Shown piece by piece: positions 1 to 7,428 of a DNA stretch of 64,000 nucleotides (position 1 is its first letter; every line of letters begins with the position of its first letter). Position numbers and translations under genes: made by a program. The notes beneath the pieces are model-generated. The model saw only the letters and a program-made list of their open reading frames with translations, was not told the origin of the DNA and did no database searches. Origin of the DNA: Salaquimonas sp041736675 (lineage in GTDB: Bacteria > Pseudomonadota > Alphaproteobacteria > Rhizobiales > Rhizobiaceae); assembly GCA_041736675.1 (NCBI GenBank), contig JBGSTD010000022.1, positions 43,821 through 107,820 of the forward strand, in the 5' to 3' direction.

Positions 1-198
1 AGACCAGGCCGGGAGAATGTCACAGTAAATTCCCGGTTCCTCATGATCGCCATACCAGGCAAGGCCAAAACCATCGCCATTGATTGCTGTCTTGCATTCG
101 GAGGCGGCGTGTGACTGCTCGATCAGCGAATGGCAGGGAGCCGCGATGATCTCCTCGATATAGAGGGACTTGCCGCTATAGGCTGCCCAACGGCACAT
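1..198 (-). CDS. class II glutamine amidotransferase, N-terminal part (runs off the window)
   Basis: Reading left from 198, the frame opens with MCRWAAYSGKSLYIEEII and stays open to the window edge (66 codons). Family knowledge: class II (Ntn-type) glutamine amidotransferases of the YafJ/EgtC type start with MCRW, where Cys2 becomes the N-terminal nucleophile that hydrolyses glutamine to glutamate and ammonia. The conserved NGDGFGLAWYG stretch at about residues 42-52 is also present. The start codon is fixed by the need for Cys at position 2. It begins 2 bases after the stop of the DUF6356 gene, so the two are very probably one transcript. The acceptor of the ammonia cannot be told from the fragment. 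The C-terminal three quarters lie outside the window. Confidence 0.88.
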   Translation of the reverse strand, partial: MCRWAAYSGKSLYIEEIIAAPCHSLIEQSHAASECKTAINGDGFGLAWYGDHEEPGIYCDILPAWS

Positions 199-200
199 TC

Positions 201-416
201 TCAGCGTCCGCGATTGTGAGTGCGCTCATAAAGGGAGCGGACGATGGTACTGGCCGTCTTTTCAAACATTGCCGGGACAATCGCATGGACCAGCGCAGCG
301 AAGGCTGCAATGAACAATTTGAAAGCGAAGCCGAAAGCAAAACGGGCATGTTCGCCATAGCTTTCCTCAACGCTGGTAGGATGCTCAAGGAACAGTTTTT
401 GCAAGGTACGTGTCAT
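201..416 (-). CDS. DUF6356 family small protein (71 aa)
   Basis: The product reads MTRTLQKLFLEHPTSVEES at its N terminus, then GEHARFAFGFAFKLFIAAFAA, then HAIVPAMF and a basic C terminus. The pattern LFLxHPxSVxExYxEH followed by a hydrophobic helix (about residues 27-50) and HAxxPxLFxxT is what I know as the DUF6356 family, short alphaproteobacterial proteins of about 70 residues with no known function. A longer frame extends upstream to 638 but runs antisense into the regulator gene; ATG at 416 matches the family start. The hydrophobic segment suggests a membrane-associated protein. It lies 2 bases upstream of the glutamine amidotransferase gene, so they are probably co-transcribed. Confidence 0.75.
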   Translation of the reverse strand: MTRTLQKLFLEHPTSVEESYGEHARFAFGFAFKLFIAAFAALVHAIVPAMFEKTASTIVRSLYERTHNRGR

Positions 417-534
417 TGGATTGTGCCTTTGTCGGGGTTTTTTGTCATGTGCATAAATGCTATCCCGAAAATGGCTGCCTGATCTCCCAAAATCTTCTTT
501 ATATTTGGTTAATATTGGGATAAATGTCTCATCT

Positions 535-1035
535 ATGACAGAACTCGACGAATTTGATCTCAAGATACTGCGCGAACTCCAGAAGGATGCCTCGCTATCT
601 GCCGATTCGCTTTCCGAGCGGATCAACTTGTCACGCAATGCCTGCTGGCGAAGGGTAAAGCGGCTGGAAGAGGACGGTTACATCAAATCGCGGGTGGCGC
701 TTGTGGATGCGGAGCGCGCCGGGCTGGGCCTGTCGGTTGTCATCCTGATCAGGACTTCCAATCACGACCCTGACTGGTTGCGCAAGTTTCGTGCTGCAAT
801 TACATCCATTCCCGAAATCACTGCCGCCTACCGGATGAGCGGTGATCTCGATTATGTCTTGCGGGCAAGGGTGAGCGATGTAAAAGCCTATGATGCGGTC
901 TATCAGCGTTTGATCGAGAAGGTGCCGCTGAATGATGTTTCGGCTTCCTTTGTCATGGAGGAAATCAAGGAGACTACAGAATTGCCCCTGTCCCTTTTGG
1001 ACATGCGGCGGGAAAGACGAAGAAGGGACATCTGA
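535..1035 (+). CDS. Lrp/AsnC family transcriptional regulator (166 aa)
   Basis: N-terminal winged helix-turn-helix begins MTELDEFDLKILRELQKDAS and continues LSADSLSERINLSRNACWRRVKRLEE, the usual Lrp/AsnC recognition-helix arrangement. A C-terminal RAM (AsnC) ligand-binding domain follows (GDLDYVLRARVSDVKAYDAVYQRLIEKV at about residues 98-125). The length fits the family. An upstream in-frame start at 457 would add 26 residues unlike the family, so ATG 535 is preferred. It is divergent from the DUF6356 gene, with 118 bases between starts, and its TGA stop overlaps the dUTPase ATG (TGATG), so the two are translationally coupled. The effector amino acid is unknown. The C terminus RRERRRRDI is strikingly basic. 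Confidence 0.9.
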   Translation: MTELDEFDLKILRELQKDASLSADSLSERINLSRNACWRRVKRLEEDGYIKSRVALVDAERAGLGLSVVILIRTSNHDPDWLRKFRAAITSIPEITAAYRMSGDLDYVLRARVSDVKAYDAVYQRLIEKVPLNDVSASFVMEEIKETTELPLSLLDMRRERRRRDI

Positions 1036-1493
1036 TGAAAAACGCCAGCAAACCTGTAATTGGCATTGTCCTTTTGCCGCACGGAACGGGGCTGGATTTG
1101 CCGGCCTATGAAACAAGCGGCAGCGCCGGCATGGATTTGCGTGCTGCGGTCAGCGAACCGCAGACGATTGGCCCGGGCGAGCGGTCGCTTGTTCCAACGG
1201 GGATGGTGTTTGAAATTCCCGATGGCTATGAAGCACAGATAAGGCCGCGTTCCGGCCTTGCCTTCAAGCATGGTATTACCTGCCTCAATACGCCGGGAAC
1301 CATCGACAGCGACTATCGCGGCGAAGTCAGCGTTTTGTTGATCAATCTGGGTGGGGCGGCTTTTGAGGTAACTCGCGGGATGCGGATCGCGCAAATGGTC
1401 ATAGCGCCGGTTGTTCAGGCAAATACCGAATTACGCGAGCTGGCCTCCCCAACATCAAGGGGATCGGGCGGGTTTGGTTCCACCGGCGTATAG
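1035..1493 (+). CDS. dut: dUTP diphosphatase
   Basis: Cytosolic trimeric dUTPase, which hydrolyses dUTP to dUMP and pyrophosphate, keeping uracil out of DNA and supplying dUMP for thymidylate. All five family motifs can be read: SAGMDLRA (about residues 29-36), the IPDGYEAQIRPRSGLAFKHG block with the RSGLA motif, the GTIDSDYRGEV active-site loop carrying the catalytic Asp, RIAQMVI, and the glycine-rich C-terminal arm GSGGFGSTG. Length 152 aa is normal. It overlaps the stop codon of the Lrp/AsnC gene by one base. Convergent with the CRTAC1 gene, which ends 4 bases downstream; I see no clear terminator hairpin there. Confidence 0.96.
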   Translation: MKNASKPVIGIVLLPHGTGLDLPAYETSGSAGMDLRAAVSEPQTIGPGERSLVPTGMVFEIPDGYEAQIRPRSGLAFKHGITCLNTPGTIDSDYRGEVSVLLINLGGAAFEVTRGMRIAQMVIAPVVQANTELRELASPTSRGSGGFGSTGV

Positions 1494-1497
1494 AAGA

Positions 1498-3171
1498 CTA
1501 CTCGCCCTTCACCGGATACCAGTAGACCGGTTCAGGGTTGTCTTTTCGCAGCACAACATAATTGTTGGCATGAATTCGGTACTCGGCACTCCAGTCTCCA
1601 TCAGGCCACTGAATGCGAACACTGGCACGCTCGGAAACTCCCAACCCGAAATGGGAAAAACCAATGCGACCCGATGAGTGTCCGCCGCCGACCTGGATCG
1701 TCCGGTTCTGGCTAAGATTGCCTGTCTTGACGGTGATCCTCGCGCCTATGCCCGCCCGGTTGAATTTTCCGTTGTCAAGTTCTATTCCAATCCAGTTGCC
1801 CAGCGGCGCGGTGCCCCATTCGGTCTTCACACCCATATTGCGGAATAGGCTGACATTCGAATGACGGTTCACAACCAGAAGATCAAGCATGCCGTCAGCG
1901 TTGAAATCGTCGATCGCCGCGCCGCGCCCCTTGCGGTTGAGCGCTATGCCCGCCTTTTCACCCATTTCGGCAAAGCGCCCGTTCATGCCACCGAGCAGCA
2001 GATTGTCGGGATCAAAATCGGCAAAGTCCGGCATGGATTCGACATTGCCCTTGGCGATAAACAAATCCGTTCTTGCATCATTGTTGAAATCGGCAAACTC
2101 GGTGTGCCAGCCTGTAGAAGGCCGGCCATCACCACCCGTATAAGGACGGTGCGCGGTGGAGCCGCTGTCATAGGCGATGTCACGATAAACCGGCTGGTCC
2201 TCGTCGTTCTGCTTGTCGAGTGTCTGCAGCATCGTGTCGCCCATGGACGATAGGGCATAGTCCGGCCTGCCATCGCCATTGAGATCAGCTTCGGCAATCC
2301 CCATTCCCCAGATATTGACCTTTTTCCAACCCTGGCGGCGGGTGTACAATTTTGGCAACAGACCCGGGCTGACTTGCCAGAGTTGCTCTTCGCCACCGCG
2401 ATAGTACTGGCGGTCATTGGTGATGCGAAGCGCCGGTTCTCCCGATGCGTTCCAATCGGTAAACAAGACGGAAAGCGAGCAAAAGCCCGGCTCCAGTCTG
2501 ATAGGGTCTGAATAGTCCGGAATTGCCGCGTCCGCTTGATCGCTTTCCCTGGCGCGCAACAGGACATTGGGATGGCACGTGCCCCAGGGTGAACCAGGCG
2601 CCGTTCGGTCTACATAATTGCCAAATGCCAGTGTTGGAAATTTGCGGTCTTTTTCAAAGGTCGCGGAAAATCCGGTCGTCCATTCCCTTCCGCCATCAAA
2701 GGAAAAGGCACGGTTGGCCTTTTCAAAACGGCAATTGCCAGTACCCTTTAGCAGGATGTTTTCTCCAAGCCGCAAAACAACAAGATCGGTGAAGGCGTCG
2801 TTGTCCAGATTGACGGGATAGGCGCCAAGAACCTTGAGTGCATCACGTCCAACCAGAACCGGCTCGGACAATTCGAATTTCAGCGCACTGCCTTTTGTGG
2901 AACGATTGACATAGAGCTTTGCCTCGCTGTCTCCACCCGCAAGAAACACATCCGGCATACGGTCGCCATTGCAATCGAAACTGGCAACGCCGCCGCCGAC
3001 AAAAAATTCCCATGCGCCGGTATACTCGTGCGCAATCCCAGCCGCGGCAGCTTCCTCATGCAGGCTCGGCACATCAAAATTGAAAGGTGCCTGATCTTCA
3101 GCCCAAGTGCAGGAGGCAGGCGCAACGACCATCAATGCCGACAGCAGAATTCTTTTCACCGTTGCACTCAT
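1498..3171 (-). CDS. exported CRTAC1/ASPIC-UnbV family FG-GAP repeat protein (557 aa)
   Basis: An N-terminal signal peptide (MSATVKRILLSALMVVAPAS, cleavage near the AWAED region) predicts export. The body carries several FG-GAP/VCBS calcium-binding repeats, seen as DCNGDRMPDVFLAGG, DLNGDGRPDYALSSMG, DFNNDARTDLFIAKG and DFNADGMLDLLVV, the blades of an integrin-alpha-like beta-propeller. The C terminus (about 455-545) matches the ASPIC/UnbV domain with GIGARITVKTG, GGGHSSG and IQWPDGDW. Function in bacteria is not established. Its start overlaps the stop of the di-heme oxidoreductase gene by 4 bases (ATGA), so the two are coupled and probably act together in the periplasm. The gene ends 4 bases from dut on the other strand. 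Confidence 0.88.
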   Translation of the reverse strand: MSATVKRILLSALMVVAPASCTWAEDQAPFNFDVPSLHEEAAAAGIAHEYTGAWEFFVGGGVASFDCNGDRMPDVFLAGGDSEAKLYVNRSTKGSALKFELSEPVLVGRDALKVLGAYPVNLDNDAFTDLVVLRLGENILLKGTGNCRFEKANRAFSFDGGREWTTGFSATFEKDRKFPTLAFGNYVDRTAPGSPWGTCHPNVLLRARESDQADAAIPDYSDPIRLEPGFCSLSVLFTDWNASGEPALRITNDRQYYRGGEEQLWQVSPGLLPKLYTRRQGWKKVNIWGMGIAEADLNGDGRPDYALSSMGDTMLQTLDKQNDEDQPVYRDIAYDSGSTAHRPYTGGDGRPSTGWHTEFADFNNDARTDLFIAKGNVESMPDFADFDPDNLLLGGMNGRFAEMGEKAGIALNRKGRGAAIDDFNADGMLDLLVVNRHSNVSLFRNMGVKTEWGTAPLGNWIGIELDNGKFNRAGIGARITVKTGNLSQNRTIQVGGGHSSGRIGFSHFGLGVSERASVRIQWPDGDWSAEYRIHANNYVVLRKDNPEPVYWYPVKGE

Positions 3172-4622
3172 GGCTTGATTACCAGGGTTTTGAGAAAGGC
3201 AATCAACTCTGACCGGACGGCCTCATCGGCATTCCTGTAAAGTTGCGCACTTTCCGCCGCTTCGCCGCCATGGGCGAGAATGATTGCATCAAGTGTGGTA
3301 AAGTCATTACGGTGGCCGTAGGGCGCGGTGGAACCCACTCCCCACAATTCACTGGTCAGAAAAATGTTGCGGTCAACAAATCGCTGCGACAACAACTCAT
3401 TGCCCAATTGCTCATTGCGCTGATCGGTCATGGTGTGGCGTTTCAAATCACCAAACAGCGGCACCATGATTTCTCCAGCATCGTTTCGGGCGAGGGTTTT
3501 GGTCCATTCCAAAAGCGCCAGATCATAAGTGGCGGATTTTTCCACCGAGGCATCATTGAGGGTTCCCGATACATCGAAAGGACCGGGGTCGGCAAAAGAA
3601 AGAGACTTCAGCGGCAATTCCTTGATGTGGCAAGTATCGCAGCCAAAGGCAGTGAAATTTTCCTCGCCTTTTGCAGCCGCATCGCGCCAGCCGGATATGT
3701 CGGGAGTTTCCCGAATTGGCGCGGCAAGGCTCGCCTGCCAAGCCACCAGCGCGGAGATGTCGCCAGCGCCCATTTCATCAGACTTGCCGTCCCCATCAAA
3801 ATCGGCTTCACCAGTCCAACGTGCGCCGAACCGCTCGACGGGCTGCATGCCGTGGTGATGGTTCATCGCGTTGACCGAAAACTGGCGCAAGGATGTCATG
3901 ACACCCTTCTGGCTGAACGGACGAATGATAAGGTCATCGTCCACGCCCTCGACCTTTGAGACATCAAGCAATCCGTCAGGATGGGCGGTCAGTCTGCCGA
4001 ATGTGACGCCTTTGGAAGTCAGCTCTGTCTCCTGCGGTGCGCCACTGGCACGCGCTGCATTGAGTAGTTGTGTGCGCTGGATATCCAGATCAGCGCTCAT
4101 CTCGCGGGCAAGTAATTCTATCAGCCCGGCGCCGAACAGATGGTTTGTTCCACGTTCATTGGAAAATTGCGGGTCGGTTGTATCAAAATCTGCATTGTTG
4201 AAACCTTCAGAGACGAAAACATTGGCAACAAAATCACCAGCCCCCCCAACCACAGGTTCGTTGTGGCAGGACGAGCAGGCAGACGCATCAGGACCCGATG
4301 TTCGTGCAAATCCGTTTGGTGCTGTCGAGCGGGCTTTTGTCGGAAGGATCGCCATGGTGGCTTTTGGTCTGCCTGCGCCATCGTCAAGAGTAAAGCGGGC
4401 GGTAAAGAGCCGCTCTCCCTTTTCAGTCAGGGTATCAAGCTGACTTTTTGTCAAAACGCCTTGAGGCATGGTTTGGGACGGATCAAGGGCTCCGGTTTTT
4501 TCTGACCAGGGAGCCTCTCCAGCCTGCGCGGCCAGCGCGAGGGCTAGAACTCCGGCAAATGCCATACCAACAGACCTGGCACACGGAGACAGCGGCAGAA
4601 TATTTCTCGTTTTGTACGTCAT
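3168..4622 (-). CDS. di-heme c-type cytochrome oxidoreductase (COG3488/DHOR type, 484 aa)
   Basis: Periplasmic di-heme protein. Two c-type haem motifs are present: CSSCH at residues 116-120 and CDTCH at 328-332. A signal sequence of about 34 residues (AFAGVLALALAAQAGEA) precedes them. Between the haems lie conserved stretches such as FGAGLIELL, a HHHGMQ motif and an EF-hand-like DFDGDGKSDE calcium loop, with a GHRNDFTTLDAIILAHGGEA block near the C terminus. This is the family annotated as di-heme oxidoreductase or putative peroxidase (COG3488), related to MauG/cytochrome c peroxidases; its substrate is unknown. It begins 7 bases after the ROK repressor gene and overlaps the CRTAC1 gene by 4 bases, so all three look like one transcript. 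Confidence 0.88.
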   Translation of the reverse strand: MTYKTRNILPLSPCARSVGMAFAGVLALALAAQAGEAPWSEKTGALDPSQTMPQGVLTKSQLDTLTEKGERLFTARFTLDDGAGRPKATMAILPTKARSTAPNGFARTSGPDASACSSCHNEPVVGGAGDFVANVFVSEGFNNADFDTTDPQFSNERGTNHLFGAGLIELLAREMSADLDIQRTQLLNAARASGAPQETELTSKGVTFGRLTAHPDGLLDVSKVEGVDDDLIIRPFSQKGVMTSLRQFSVNAMNHHHGMQPVERFGARWTGEADFDGDGKSDEMGAGDISALVAWQASLAAPIRETPDISGWRDAAAKGEENFTAFGCDTCHIKELPLKSLSFADPGPFDVSGTLNDASVEKSATYDLALLEWTKTLARNDAGEIMVPLFGDLKRHTMTDQRNEQLGNELLSQRFVDRNIFLTSELWGVGSTAPYGHRNDFTTLDAIILAHGGEAAESAQLYRNADEAVRSELIAFLKTLVIKP

Positions 4623-4629
4623 GCCTTAT

Positions 4630-5868
4630 CTAACCCAAATTCCTTGTGTCACGCAAACTTCGCGTTGCGATAACATTTTGATCAAGATCTGCAAGGGATG
4701 CCTGAACATTGCCCCGGAAGATCAGATCCGTCTCATCCATCTCGATTTCAATGGGCGGCATCTCATCGAAACGCACCTGCAGATTGTTTTTGATATGGGA
4801 CTGGATCGACGGCAACAGCAAATCGGCAAAACGTGCGCCGGATCCCGTGATTGTGATCGGCATTGTGCCCAGAAAACTGTGCAGACGCGACAGACCCATG
4901 CCAATGACCTCACCCGCCTGGCGAAATGCATAGGTTGTCATATTGTCGCCCTGCCTTGCACTTTGAGCAATTTTTTCCATTTCCTCAATCGGGATGAATT
5001 TGGCCGGAATGGAGTTGGCCGGCACCTCAAACGCCGTCCGCAAAATTCCGTAAAAACCGGAATATGCCTCAATACATCCTTTTGAACCGCAACGGCAAAG
5101 GGGGCCATCCGGATTCTGGATCATGTGTCCGAAAGGCGGAGCGAACGATTTAATGCGTCCCTGGCCATCGTCACCGGCGATCCCCAGACCGATGCTGTGA
5201 TCGAGCGACAAGGTGGCATGATCACCGAAATGACGGTTGCTCTTGTCACCGCGGGCTTTTTCGGCAACTGCCCTCGCGGCAAACCGGGTCTCATTGGTCA
5301 AGGTAATTCTGACTTTCCAGCGGGGTCGCAGAATTTCTTCGAAATCAATTCGGGCATCGTCAAAAACCGGCGACCAGAGCAGCACCGGCGCGCCCCGTGA
5401 AACCAGGCCCTTTGACGTGATGGAAATCGTCATGATCCGCGCGGGATCAAGGTTTGACCGCGATGTCAGCCGTTCAAGACCCTCAATAAAATGGGCAATA
5501 AAACTTTCCGTCGACTGGTCGGTAAAATCGCGTTTGATCTCGAACCGGTCCTTCAGCGTGCCGGTGTAATCGACGAGGGAATATTGGACGGAATCATAAA
5601 TGATCCTGATCGTCGCGATGAAGGCGCAATCGGGGTTTTGAACAAAGGAAACGCGTGGCCTGCCGCGGCCGGCAGTCGGGATCTGCTCCTGGCGCAAAAT
5701 GATCGACTGCTGCTCAAGTTCGGCCGTAATTGCCGAGACTGTCGATGAACTCAAACCCGACCACTCAGAAATTTCGGTATGCGAGACGGGGCCCAGCAGG
5801 CGCATCGTCGACAACACCAGTGCCCGGTTTTGGACCCGCAATGTTTCACTGCCGGCTTTCATCAGCAT
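4630..5868 (-). CDS. xylR: ROK family transcriptional repressor, probable xylose repressor
   Basis: N-terminal winged helix-turn-helix (RVQNRALVLSTMRLLGPVSH, then TEISEWSGLSSSTVSAITAEL, about residues 11-55) followed by a ROK sugar-kinase-like domain. The ROK zinc motif is visible as CRCGSKGCIE near residue 260, after GHMIQNPDGP. The N-terminal HTH marks it as a repressor rather than a glucokinase. It is divergent from xylF across a 395-bp spacer holding a long palindrome, so regulation of the xyl genes is likely, with D-xylose as the inferred inducer. A second in-frame ATG lies two codons in (5862). The next gene downstream, the di-heme oxidoreductase, starts 7 bases away. The symbol follows from context; binding is not shown. 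Confidence 0.82.
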   Translation of the reverse strand: MLMKAGSETLRVQNRALVLSTMRLLGPVSHTEISEWSGLSSSTVSAITAELEQQSIILRQEQIPTAGRGRPRVSFVQNPDCAFIATIRIIYDSVQYSLVDYTGTLKDRFEIKRDFTDQSTESFIAHFIEGLERLTSRSNLDPARIMTISITSKGLVSRGAPVLLWSPVFDDARIDFEEILRPRWKVRITLTNETRFAARAVAEKARGDKSNRHFGDHATLSLDHSIGLGIAGDDGQGRIKSFAPPFGHMIQNPDGPLCRCGSKGCIEAYSGFYGILRTAFEVPANSIPAKFIPIEEMEKIAQSARQGDNMTTYAFRQAGEVIGMGLSRLHSFLGTMPITITGSGARFADLLLPSIQSHIKNNLQVRFDEMPPIEIEMDETDLIFRGNVQASLADLDQNVIATRSLRDTRNLG

Positions 5869-6263
5869 ATCAGTAGGTTCATCCTGTTTCCTCCCGACAT
5901 CCCCTGTCTAACCTCAAAGCAATCCCTGCGGATGGCATCCTGCCTGGTCCGGTCAGAAACGGGCAACCCAAGTGCTACCCGATAAAATGACCCGATTGGG
6001 GTTGAAGGCGGCTGTCCGGCTGCCTGCGCAGTGTGCATTGACAGCCTTGGAAAACTCTGCCATTTATTTTCTTGACTGTCGAGAAAATAAAAAACTCGAT
6101 GGACATGGGAGGAATAAACAGGAAATTTTGTCACAGATTCCAAGGCTCAAGCCTCCGGAATTTCAGGATTGCATCCTTGCGCCAATGCGCCGGGTAGTCG
6201 TCTTGGCACAACGAAATCCTGAACTTCTCCCAAATTCATGAAATTTAAAGGGAGACACTATTT
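5869..6263. promoter_or_regulatory. divergent xylR-xylF regulatory region
   Basis: This 395-bp non-coding spacer separates the repressor and transport genes. It contains the 29-bp palindrome at 6063-6091. A TTGACA hexamer at 6038-6043 with TTTATT at 6063-6068 (19-base spacer) is a candidate xylF promoter whose -10 would overlap the palindrome; this is inference. The xylF leader from there is close to 190 bases long. A strong Shine-Dalgarno-like GGGAGGAATAAAC stands at about 6107-6119 with no gene behind it, while xylF uses the AAAGGGAG sequence just before 6264. I see no coding region. Confidence 0.6.
6063..6091. promoter_or_regulatory. 29-bp palindrome, candidate XylR operator
   Basis: Half-sites TTTATTTTCTTGAC (6063-6076) and GTCGAGAAAATAAA (6078-6091) are reverse complements at 13 of 14 positions around a single central T at 6077; the only mismatch pairs 6073 with 6081. 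Length, symmetry and position between a ROK repressor and its presumed target genes support an operator. Binding by the repressor is inferred. Confidence 0.78.
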
Positions 6264-7304
6264 ATGAAAAAACTGCTTGGAGCGCTGATCCTCGGTTCAG
6301 CCATCGCAACATCCTTCGGGACAGTGGCGCATGCCGCTGGCAAGACCATCGCCGTATCCTGGAAAACATTCCAGGAAGAGCGCTGGAAAACAGACGAAGC
6401 CGCCATCATGAAAGCTGTTGAAGCTGCCGGCGACAAATACATTTCCACCGATGCACAGGGCTCAGCCCAGAAACAGGCTGCCGATATCGAAGCCCTGATT
6501 TCGCAGAAAGTGGACGTGATCCTGGTTGTTGCATTTGACTCAGATGCCATCCTGCCATCGATCAAGGCAATCAACGATGCAGGCATCAAGGCAATCGCCT
6601 ATGATGTGCAGTTCGAAGATCCAAATGCACTCTACATCACTTTCGACAACGTGGGCGTTGGCCGCATCATTGCCCAGGAAATCCAGAAAGTTAAGCCTGA
6701 AGGCAATTATGCCTTTATCAAGGGCGACAAGGGTGATCCGAATGCCACATTCCTGTTCCAGGGCATGATGGAAGTTCTCAAAGACGGTCTGGATTCAGGC
6801 AAGATCAAGAATGTTTGCGAAACATTCACTGATGGTTGGAAACCGGACAACGCCCAGAAGAATATGGAACAATGCCTGACTTCAACAGGCAACAAGGTTG
6901 ATGCAGTTCTGTCCGAAAACGACGGCATGGCATCAGGTGTTGTTGCCGCTCTTGAAGCACAGGGCATGGCCGGTATTCCGGTCGGCGGCCAGGATGGCGA
7001 TCTTGCAGCGATCAACCGTGTTGCTCTCGGCACCCAGACTGTTTCTGTCTGGAAGAACGCTACTGATCTGGGAACAACTGCAGCTGCTGCTGCAATCGCT
7101 CTGGCTTCAGGCGCAGATGTTACATCCATTCCTGGTGTTGCCAAATTCAGCGGCGGCAAAAATGGCGTGGAGATGAACTCCATTCTTCTTGCACCAACAC
7201 CGATCACCCAGGGTAATCTCGATGTTGCCATCACTGCCGGACACATCACCAAGGAAGCAGCTTGCGCTGGTGTGAAAGCCGGAACCGTTGCTGCCTGCAA
7301 CTAA
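6264..7304 (+). CDS. xylF: D-xylose ABC transporter, periplasmic substrate-binding protein
   Basis: A signal peptide (MKKLLGALILGSAIATSFGT, ending near AHA) is followed by a periplasmic-binding-protein type I fold. Typical XylF-like stretches include AVSWKTFQEERWKTDEAAI near the mature N terminus, QAADIEALISQKVDVILVVA, IKGDKGDPNATFLFQGMME, AVLSENDGMASGVV and GGQDGDLAAI. Family knowledge: it binds xylose and delivers it to the XylH-XylG transporter. The start is supported by AAAGGGAG about 9 bases upstream. It is the first gene of the operon and is followed by a strong hairpin, a common way to make the binding protein in excess over the membrane parts. Length 346 aa fits the family. Xylose specificity is taken from neighbouring xylA and xylB. 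Confidence 0.92.
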   Translation: MKKLLGALILGSAIATSFGTVAHAAGKTIAVSWKTFQEERWKTDEAAIMKAVEAAGDKYISTDAQGSAQKQAADIEALISQKVDVILVVAFDSDAILPSIKAINDAGIKAIAYDVQFEDPNALYITFDNVGVGRIIAQEIQKVKPEGNYAFIKGDKGDPNATFLFQGMMEVLKDGLDSGKIKNVCETFTDGWKPDNAQKNMEQCLTSTGNKVDAVLSENDGMASGVVAALEAQGMAGIPVGGQDGDLAAINRVALGTQTVSVWKNATDLGTTAAAAAIALASGADVTSIPGVAKFSGGKNGVEMNSILLAPTPITQGNLDVAITAGHITKEAACAGVKAGTVAACN

Positions 7305-7325
7305 TCGTTCCAAAGACGAAACATT

Positions 7326-7355
7326 CCGTGCCGCCCTAGTGGGTGGCACGGTTTT
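7326..7355 (+). terminator. intercistronic hairpin after xylF (attenuating terminator)
   Basis: Stem CCGTGCC (7326-7332) pairs with GGCACGG (7345-7351), with an inner CCC/GGG stem around a tagt loop, and four T follow (7352-7355). It lies 21 bases after the xylF stop and 73 bases before xylH. It probably ends part of the transcripts or protects the xylF message, raising binding protein over permease. Confidence 0.8.
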
Positions 7356-7428
7356 CAAATGAAATTCAATAAAAATATCAATCGGTTGATCTGAAATGGT
7401 TCGCCAAGCATCTTGATTGGGAGAGAAG

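Noticed and set aside
216..482. Right-reading 88-codon frame
   Set aside because: It is antisense to the DUF6356 gene, whose protein pattern is clear, and shows no family resemblance.
201..638. Long left-reading frame giving a 145-residue version of the DUF6356 protein
   Set aside because: The extra 74 residues are antisense to the Lrp/AsnC coding sequence and unlike the family; ATG 416 fits better.
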